Of a stretch of 64,000 bases of DNA, positions 56,812 to 64,000 are shown piece after piece. The position numbers and the translations under genes are program-made. Numbering within the stretch: the first letter of the stretch is position 1; the number at the start of each line of letters is the position of its first letter. Source of the DNA: Cornus controversa (Eukaryota > Streptophyta > Magnoliopsida > Cornales > Cornaceae); NCBI GenBank assembly GCA_026545225.1, contig CM048849.1, positions 32,126,336-32,190,335 of the forward strand. Reading direction: 5' to 3'. Under the pieces are notes generated by a model, which was not told the DNA's origin, did not search any database, and saw only the letters and a program-made list of their open reading frames with translations.

Positions 56812-57954
56812 ATGTCGAACGGCGCAAGCCTTCCCCAAGAAGTGGTCGTTGACATACTCTCTCGACTCCCCGCAAACTCTCTCTGCCGATTCAAATGCGT
56901 ATCCAAGTCATGGCTTACCCTAATCTCAGACCCTCATTTCGCCAAAGCACACCTCAATCGAAACAACAACAAACACGAGCGACTCATCCTCATTTCTAGA
57001 TCTCTTTACTCCGTCGACTGCACTGAAGCATCCAGCAACGATGCTGTGATTGCAACGAAGCTTGATTTTCCTTCTATTGAACATCCAGACGAATTGGACG
57101 AAATCATGGGTTCTTGCAACGGTTTGCTTTTAGTTGGCGACGAAGACAACGCCAAGTTTTTGTTGAACCCATCAACTAGAGAGTCCAATAATTTACCCAA
57201 ATCCCCTTTTGCCCTCGATTCATCTTCTAGTTACACCATGTATGGACTTGGGTATGATTCTTCTGCAGATGATTACAAGGTTGTAAGTGTTGCTTACTAT
57301 GCTAGAGATGATGATTATGATGATGATGGTGATGATGAATCCTATTGTACGGATACATTTGTAAGTGTGTATTCACTGAAAACCGGTTCTTGGAAGAGGA
57401 TTCAAGATGTCCCCTACGATGGTTCTTCTCTAGAGCCGGAAGAACCTTCCTCGCTGGTTCTCGTAAATGGGTCTATACATTGGTTGACTTACAGATCTTC
57501 CGATTATTCGTCTGTGATTGCTGCTTTTGATGTAGCAGATGAGAAATTCCATGATGTGCCGGCGCCTAGCTCACTTGACAACAATAAATTGGTCTTCTAT
57601 GAATTGGGTGTTTTCGGAGGGTGTCTCCGTATGCTTATATGTTGTAATAGTATCCAAACCGATGTATGGGTGATGAAGGAGTATGGGGTGACTGAGTCTT
57701 GGACCAAATTTACAATCTATGTACCTAATATGTCCATGATGGAACCCTTATGTTTTCTGGTGGATGGGGAAGTTCTAATGGAAATGGATGGAGAGAAATT
57801 GGTTGCATTCAATGCTAAAGAGGAAACATCAAGAGATATAGTGGTGCGTGGCATTCCACCTATTTTTAAAGCAGGGAAGACCTATGTGGAGAGCCTTGTC
57901 TCACCATACTACAATTGTCGGATTGAGAGAAGCTATAAGGGAGGAAAAAACTAA
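56812..57954 (+). CDS. F-box protein with F-box-associated (FBA/CPR1-like) domain
   Basis: An uninterrupted frame of 380 residues. The F-box is at residues 7-47 (LPQEVVVDILSRLPANSLCR, then FKCVSKSWLTLISDP). FBA-type repeats follow: GSCNGLLLV (100-108), LLNPSTRESNNLP (117-129), YGLGYDSSADDYKVVSV (144-160), SLKTGSWKRI (188-197) and LVNGSIHWLTYR (217-228). F-box proteins bind SKP1 in SCF ubiquitin ligases; the FBA part is thought to choose the target, unknown here. ATG 56812 was chosen because the frame upstream (to GTG 56800) has no ATG. Asp/Glu-rich residues 165-176 form a flexible acidic insert in an otherwise ordinary member. Members usually run 350-420 residues, so it looks complete. Confidence 0.9.
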   Translation: MSNGASLPQEVVVDILSRLPANSLCRFKCVSKSWLTLISDPHFAKAHLNRNNNKHERLILISRSLYSVDCTEASSNDAVIATKLDFPSIEHPDELDEIMGSCNGLLLVGDEDNAKFLLNPSTRESNNLPKSPFALDSSSSYTMYGLGYDSSADDYKVVSVAYYARDDDYDDDGDDESYCTDTFVSVYSLKTGSWKRIQDVPYDGSSLEPEEPSSLVLVNGSIHWLTYRSSDYSSVIAAFDVADEKFHDVPAPSSLDNNKLVFYELGVFGGCLRMLICCNSIQTDVWVMKEYGVTESWTKFTIYVPNMSMMEPLCFLVDGEVLMEMDGEKLVAFNAKEETSRDIVVRGIPPIFKAGKTYVESLVSPYYNCRIERSYKGGKN

Positions 57955-60141
57955 AGAGTATCAGCTAGATAGGTAAATAGATGGTTTTATTCTATCTTTT
58001 TGTGTTTAATTTCCATATATTCATATTAGTTATGCCACCATGGTATGGATTTTTTAGCGTCTGCATAAAAATGTATTCACTATTTATTGAGTGATACAGT
58101 TTCTAGTTTGAAGTTGAACTATATTGTAATAGATTATAGTGAGGTTCATTGTCAATGAACTTAGATTTATTCTATACAAGTGGTGGCTTGAGCTCCTTTT
58201 AATGAAACTTTACTAATCACAAAAAAACTAAAATAAAATTCTATACAAGTGGTAGGGGTCCATTTGACATGGTAAGAGTGCTGCTGTTTTTCAATGCATG
58301 TACCAAAGAGAAGAGCAAAGTTCAATTAACATAGTATTTTGGTCTTTTTCATGTTTAATTTCAGCCCATTTCATGTTGAATTGTGTATGAAAGCCCTTCT
58401 ACCTAATTCTGAAGATGTTGTTAATATCTAGATAACATTTTTAGACTCGTTATTGAGTTATAGGGTTTGGTTTTGGAGAATAATTGATGAGATCATTTAT
58501 GTATTACTTGTTTCATTTCATTCTAATATAGCCCCATTAATTAGAATTTCAAGCCTGATGGACCTATTGAAGTAGCATTGCTTGAGTGCTAATTAAACCA
58601 TTGGAAGTAGTAGTGGGTTTTCTGGCTAATCTAGTACTAGGTGAGAGAGTTCATCGATGTCACAAGTTGTGGACTTCCTTGTATTTATAAGAAACAAAGA
58701 AAAATTAAGAATTAGAATATGAATCAGTTGTCGGAGCGAGCAAATATGCATATATAGTCCTAAAGCCATGTCTAAAATATGTTCTTCATTCTCCAAACCA
58801 ATCTTTTGGGATGAACCATTGGCAAACCGAGAACGAATTGTGTTATTCTGTGGAAATTTCTGTTCCTGGTGAGCCCTGTAAAGTTGATCTTGAGTATGGT
58901 TGGAAGTGCCAAATCTGCTCTCTGTCAATTGATTGAACACTCCAAGGGACATTGTCCAAAGAAGTAATCAACTGCAGCCCCAAGAAAACTGTTGGCCAGT
59001 TTATCATGGAAACCAAAGAGAAAGTGGTTGTAGTGGAAGACAACAACCAAAGTCTAGACTCTAGATAAGATTTAGGATAGGCATAATGACAATCACAAAA
59101 CTGAAGAGGTTGACACTATGGAAGAGGCATATCAACCTGAATTGAGAACTGAAGTTGAACCCTTCAAGTGAAAACAGTAGAAGTACTGGACACTGAAGAT
59201 AGTGCCAGGAATGAAACAGAGCACCAGTCTGTTCAACCTCTTCTGTTTAAATTGTGATATCAACTCATTTAACTGAGCTGAATGAAAACATGCAAACCAA
59301 CCCATTCTACCCCCTAGATCCTGACTCTGACACTAATTCCAGAGACAAGCCCATTTCTGTCTTGAAGAGGGCTGAATGTCACAAGGACCCATTAAACTCC
59401 TCAAGGAAGCAAAAAACCAAAAAGATGAGTGAGGCCTGTGCCTCGCTTTGCGCCTTAGGCTCCAGGAAGCCTTAGCGCCTTTGTGCGCCTTGAGCTTTTA
59501 ACAACTATGATTAGTACATGTTATTGAAAGTTTGAATTACTCAGCTTCAGAAAATCATCTTTATATCCCCTATATATGTTGCAAACAGTGCATGTCTTTT
59601 GGAAATTTGTGAGCATTGCCATAGTTTATAAAATAAGTTAATTAATTCAATTTGAGTTGTGTATTGACATTTAATTCATATCCATTATCATACTTTCATC
59701 ATTTCATTGACCCCACCATGACCATTCATTATTTATTTGTCACCCAATCTACCATGAATCAAAGAAGTCAAAAAATGGAACGAGACATTAATACTACAAA
59801 TGACTCAGTAGTCTAACTTTGTGAGAACTTTGTCAAAGTCAGCACATCTGTGGGCAGATGCCCTGGGGTGACACCTCTGTGTCCCACATTCTAAGAGAGG
59901 ATCCTAGAGGCAATCACTACCATTGTTATGTTATGTAGAGTCTGTAAACTCTCATCTTGGCATTTTCCCTAGTCCAAGATCATCTCGAGACTTTCAAATA
60001 AGAGAAACCAACGTTTGGGAAAGTTGAGTCCAGAATCATACCAAAGATCTCTAGATGATAAATCGTGTCGATTCTTAGAGCATAGGCATCTACCCGAATA
60101 CCTAAATGACTTGGATTAAATAAGATTATTCCCCCAACCAA
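57955..60141. other. Downstream of F-box gene, nothing firmly recognised
   Basis: The F-box 3' end lies in the first few hundred bases. At 59430-59500 a GC-rich stretch with repeated GCGCCTT / AAGGCGC-like phrases (GTGCCTCGCTTTGCGCCTTA) resembles a common plant miniature-element end, but no partner was found. ORFs at 58626-59046 have no known match. Confidence 0.45.
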
Positions 60142-60308
60142 ATGAAAAATCCAATGGAGGATGAAACCCGCAAGAATAACATAGTATACACCCCATCTAT
60201 TCTCCTAGGAAAAGATGATTGGAAACATATGAACATATTTTGCTCATTTCTCAGTTATGGAGAAATAACTTTTAAAATTACTATTGACAAAGGAAGCTCA
60301 ATAAATGT

Positions 60309-61557
60309 TGGTGAATATATTATTGAAGTGATTTAAGTCTTGATAGAATGATATGAGTGATTTATGAGATTGATTTTAGGAATCTTCCATTAATGTATAT
60401 TCTATGTTTATCACGTGTATTCTTTCACCTATAAATAGAGGTGGTCATTGTAAATTGTTGAGAAACAAGCCCCCAATCACATGCCACCAAATATTACAAT
60501 GTGATGATAAGTAAACAAGCACGAAGAAATTTGCAAGAACACACCAAGAATTATACGTGGTTCGGCTAAACAAGCCTACGTCCATAGAGAGCCCGATTTC
60601 ACTATATAAGTTGTAACAGTATAAGTTGAAAGATTGTATCAAGAGTACACTCAACTCTCAGCCCTTAACCCTTATACACCCAATCTCACTCAAAATGAAA
60701 TCACAAATTCTAAACAAGAATTCTCTCTCTAAGTGTCCTCTCAATAACAATGAGGGTATTACCTCTACGCAAGAGTTGCCATCTCAAAACAATGAGAGTA
60801 TTACCTATTTTCTTCTCACTTATCTCAACCTATAACAGAGGTAACTATTTATAGAGCCCAAAATCCAATTCCTTGGTGGACAAGGATTACAATTCCTTAG
60901 AGCCCAAGACTTGCCTAACAAGTACTTTCCTTCCTTGAGACTAAGACTTGTCTACTAAAAAATTACCTAATAAGATACAACTTTATAATAGAAATTTAAT
61001 CACAATAGAAATTTGAGCCAACACAACATAAACAAAACAAAGAGAGAATACAATAAAAGTGAAGTAGCCCTTTGGGCTTTGTGTGTTGTGGATGTAGGCT
61101 GTAATGGCTGAACCACATTATATTCTTATGTTCTTCTTGTTTGATTTCTTTCTTCAATTTTATTTAATTTTATCAATATGGTATGGATCTCCCGAAATTT
61201 CGTATTTAGTTTCAGGTTGGATACTTCAGTTAAAATCTCCGTGTACCAACTTGAGGGGGGGTGTTGGAGAATATATTATTGAAGTGATTTAAGCCTTGAT
61301 AGAAGATTGATAGGAGTGATTTATGGGATTGATTTTAGGAATCTTCCATTAATGTATTTTTCATGTTTCACTTGTATTCTTTCACCTATAAATAGAGGTG
61401 GTCATTGTAAACAAAACAAAGAGAGAATACAAGAAAGGTGATGTAGCCCTTTGGGCTTTGTGTGTTGTGGATGTAGGCCGTAATGGCCGAACCATGTTAT
61501 ATTTTTCTGTTCTTCTTGTTTAATTTCTCTCTTCAATTTTATTTTATTTTATCAACA
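60309..61557 (+). mobile_element. TRIM-like LTR element with 5-bp duplication, first LTR itself interrupted
   Basis: LTR copies 60309-61178 (about 292 bp once the inner insertion is removed) and 61265-61557 (293 bp) share AATATATTATTGAAGTGATT and CACCTATAAATAGAGGTGGT. The interior is only 86 bp: a primer site TGGTATGGATCT at 61179 and a polypurine tract CTTGAGGGGGG before 61262. AATGT flanks both ends (60304-60308 and 61558-61562). It has no coding capacity. Confidence 0.82.
60456..61028 (-). mobile_element. Solo LTR inserted in the TRIM's first LTR
   Basis: The 573-bp segment begins TGTTGAGAAACAAGC and ends GCCAACACAACA. The flanks are TAAAT (60451-60455) and TAAAC (61029-61033), a 5-bp duplication with one change; the intact LTR copy reads TAAAC at this point. 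It holds a TATACGTGGTTCGGCTAAAC phrase typical of copia LTRs. Minus orientation is inferred from that phrase. Confidence 0.78.
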
Positions 61558-62791
61558 AATGTAGTGTCCAAATCAAGTGTTGTTAGAATGAAACTTCAAC
61601 CTGAACCACACCCACAACCTTATAGAGTACCTTGGGTAGGCCATACTTCCTTGACTGTCTCAGAAAAGTGTTCAGTTCCTATCTAAATAGTGATTACTCT
61701 TATAAGATATGGTGTTGGATTCTCCGCCACCCAAATTGAATGAATTTATAAATGCAACAGAACCTGCAGTTGAGCCTGTACATCTGATTATCGCTCGACT
61801 TAGGGAGCATGTTAACTTTGGCAGCAGGAAGTGGATGAACCTGTAGTAGAGATTGATGCATTTCATGGGTTAGGAACTTCCATTTTGTCAAATAGAGATG
61901 TCAAGTATAACAATGATTTTGGAAAACACTTTTGGATGTAATTCTCCTCTGTATTTCATAATTAGATTGATGGACAAATTGAGGGTATTAAACGAGGTCT
62001 AGGATGTTTGATTAGGTGCCTTGTGGTAAAGCGGCTAAATCCGTGGGACGTATTTTTGTGTATAATGGAGAATGCTTATACTAGTTTGGTCAATCAATTT
62101 ACTGGTAGTTGTTGTTTTGAATTATTAATAATTTTTTTCCTCAAAGGTCCATTGATCATATTCTTTCACCTCCATATTTTTGTTCGTTTCAGTTTCTTGA
62201 TTCCTTTGTTCAACTTGTTCATGGTTTTCATGCCAATATGCGATGACAAATTGTTTTCAGTAATAAAGGTTATGAACTTGCTACACATGCTCATAGTAGG
62301 AATCATGCATTCATTGAAGGATGTTATGTTTTAATTCAGGTACACCCACAATTCAATATGAAAAACTCCCTTGAGCCATTGCATGCCCATGGTATTGGAC
62401 CTTTTTGCATCATTCATGAACTCAGCATTTTTCTTTGACTTGCCATCAGAGAAGAGTATTAATTAGTCCAGTTTTTCACATGAAATTTTTGTTAACTTGT
62501 CGAGGCATCTTTGAGCCTCTTATTTTGTTAGCATTTGTTCGTGTAGATGTAGCTGTAGCTGCATATTCTTCAATATCATCATCAGTTCTTACTCCACTTA
62601 AATCACAATACCAGATTGGTATTCTTGACTATCATTGGAAATATTTATCGCTATCTCGTTCGATGAAAGGTCATCGAGATTCAGATGCCATGTAGAGTAA
62701 AGATGACAAGCAATGATAAAGCATGACCACTAGCTTTACTCTCCGGAGGAGAGTTCTTCTCCCCAACCTACTCCTATGCTAGGTGTAGACA

Positions 62792-63140
62792 ACTAGACCT
62801 ATGTTGGGTGGTGACAACTACACAAGTTGGGTGAGTCGGCGCCAACACTTATTTTTGTATTTTCTTAGTTGTTAAATATTTAACTTTTTGGTGCCTATAA
62901 ATAGGCATATATGTAGAAGTTTTGAAGATTAAAAAATACTGTGGTTTTGAGTTCCCTTCTCTCCGTTTTCTTGCTCAACTCTTGTTTTTCTATACCCTCA
63001 GTGAATGTAGTCTGTCTATTCACTCCATCTTTTCATTCCCTTTATCTGTTTCTCTCCCTTTTCTTTTGGCCTCATCTTATCTTCTTATTCTGATCCCCTT
63101 CTTTCATTTTCATCCTCCATCAGCTTTTACTCTATGTTAA
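62792..63140 (+). repeat. Probable LTR of the chromovirus
   Basis: It follows the chromodomain-like block, starts near TGTTGGGTGG and ends near ATGTTAACA, with a TATA-type box CTATAAATAGG at 62895-62905 and a CT-rich leader. No second LTR or duplication was found, so the limits are approximate. Confidence 0.4.
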
Positions 63141-63234
63141 CAACATTGGCACGACATTAAAAGAGCAAGGGAGGTGAAGTTTAGTGGATAAATTTTACAT
63201 TATATTTTATATCTTCAATTATTATACAAGACTA

Positions 63235-63397
63235 AGCTGCGCGGGTCTTTGTGCAACGGTAATGTTGCTCCATTTTTATGACATCACGGGTTTGAAATGG
63301 AAAACAGCCGCTCATCATGCGGAGGTAAGGCTGCATACATTTGACCCTCTCTAGACCCTGCAATGGCGGGAACCGTGTGCACTGGGCTAGCCTTTAT
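63235..63397 (+). mobile_element. Au-like SINE, 163 bp, with 16-bp target duplication
   Basis: It has the Au SINE body: a B box ACGGGTTTGAAAT (about 63287-63299), GAAAACAGCC, GAGGTAAGGCTGCATACA, GACCCT, CTAGACCCTGC, GGCGGGAACCGTGTGCACTG and a GGGCTAGCCTTT end. TTATTATACAAGACTA flanks it exactly at 63219-63234 and 63398-63413. Au SINEs are tRNA-derived, transcribed by RNA polymerase III and moved by LINE enzymes. The perfect duplication implies a fairly recent insertion, though the A box is mutated. Confidence 0.9.
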
Positions 63398-63413
63398 TTA
63401 TTATACAAGACTA

Positions 63414-64000
63414 TTACATGAATTATAGCATTTGTATAATCATGTTATAATTGACTTACTATTATGGATTTGCTTGATATAATGGTTGAGTATCCCTTAA
63501 CATTGTCATCATCATATTCAAATACATGTCACTGATTTTAGCAAATTCCTGATATAGCATAAATCTTACGCATTGTAGAATTGTAGCAATAATTTCATGT
63601 TGTATTAAAGACATTTGTGCAGTATTTCCATTAGGATTTTCACTCGTTTGGGTAAAATTTTCTTTTACAGCACGTAAAGACAAGTGAAAAAAGTGAAGGG
63701 AAAAAATGGTATGCATCATCTACACAAGTTGAATGATGCCGTCTTTAGACCATGGTTCTTACTTTTTTGTTTCCATATATTTTAGAACTTAGTTTGGAAG
63801 TGGGATGATGAAAACAAGTTACCCTTTTTTAGGATCAAATCCGAGCATGGGTGACCGATACCCCATGTTTTTTCATCTGGCTGGATAGTATTTTCCTATC
63901 ATTATAAATCAATGTTTTATTTCTAATAAATTTTCAGCAATGATTTAAGTAGTCTCAACAAATAAGAATTGTGGTATTTTGTTGTATTAATTGGAATCAT
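63414..64000. other. Right edge, nothing recognised
   Basis: AT-rich DNA with no motif-bearing ORF on either strand. Confidence 0.5.

Larger units (their letters stand above)
60142..62700 (+). pseudogene. Decayed gypsy chromovirus gag-pol, interrupted by a nested TRIM
   Basis: The protease active site (ITIDKGSSINV, about 60278-60310) is cut by an insertion and continues after it as NVVSKSSVVRMKLQPEPHPQ (from about 61558). Later come weak matches to the integrase C-terminal part (an IRCLVVKRLNPWD-like stretch at about 62010, FIEGCYVLIQVHPQF at about 62310) and a chromodomain-like block near 62610-62690. Reverse transcriptase and most of integrase are deleted. All frames are broken. Confidence 0.6.

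Overview
The window looks like nuclear DNA of a eudicot plant. Introns are long, AT-rich and GT-AG. Several plant-type transposable elements are present: a Ty1/copia and several Ty3/gypsy LTR elements primed by initiator tRNA-Met, TRIMs, L1 and RTE LINEs, an Au-like SINE, and hAT, PIF/Harbinger and Mutator-like DNA transposons. There is also a plant F-box gene and a plant SurE-type phosphatase. The species cannot be told from the sequence.

Two host genes are supported. The first is a SurE-family 5'-nucleotidase/phosphatase gene on the minus strand. Its ATG is at 32564; six exons can be read with consistent splice phases down to 1859, and the C-terminal exons lie beyond the left edge. It occupies more than 30.7 kb although only 573 coding bases are visible. 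The second is a single-exon F-box gene on the plus strand (56812-57954), apparently intact.

Most of the rest is transposon. Intron 6 (left edge to 1858) holds a 5'-truncated L1 with a 16-bp target duplication. Intron 5 (2013-7748) holds a 1.8-kb solo LTR with a 5-bp duplication, a decayed RTE LINE and an hAT-like miniature element. Intron 3 (8345-27838, 19.5 kb) holds a degraded L1 split by a copia element, a reverse-oriented L1 3' fragment, a 0.7-kb hAT element with an 8-bp duplication that was later split by a gypsy element with its own 5-bp duplication, a 367-bp TRIM and a second TRIM-like pair. Intron 1 holds a Mutator-like miniature element.

From 32.7 to 56.6 kb the DNA is intergenic and repeat-rich. 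It contains foldback elements, a miniature element carrying a CCN-repeat expansion, bipartite tandem repeats, a 0.5-kb polypurine tract next to a Tat-like 3' region and LTR, a minus-strand gypsy protease fragment, and a 5.0-kb PIF/Harbinger element (TAA duplications, decayed DDE transposase) inserted in an older inverted-repeat element. A foldback element ends about 220 bp upstream of the F-box start codon.

Downstream of the F-box gene, 60.1-63.1 kb is a decayed gypsy chromovirus. Its protease region was hit by a TRIM-like element, and one LTR of that element was then hit by a solo LTR. An Au-like SINE with a perfect 16-bp duplication lies at 63.2 kb. All retroelement and transposase reading frames seen are broken. 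I found no convincing undescribed functional system; the most informative content is the nested insertion history and the transposon-inflated SurE gene.
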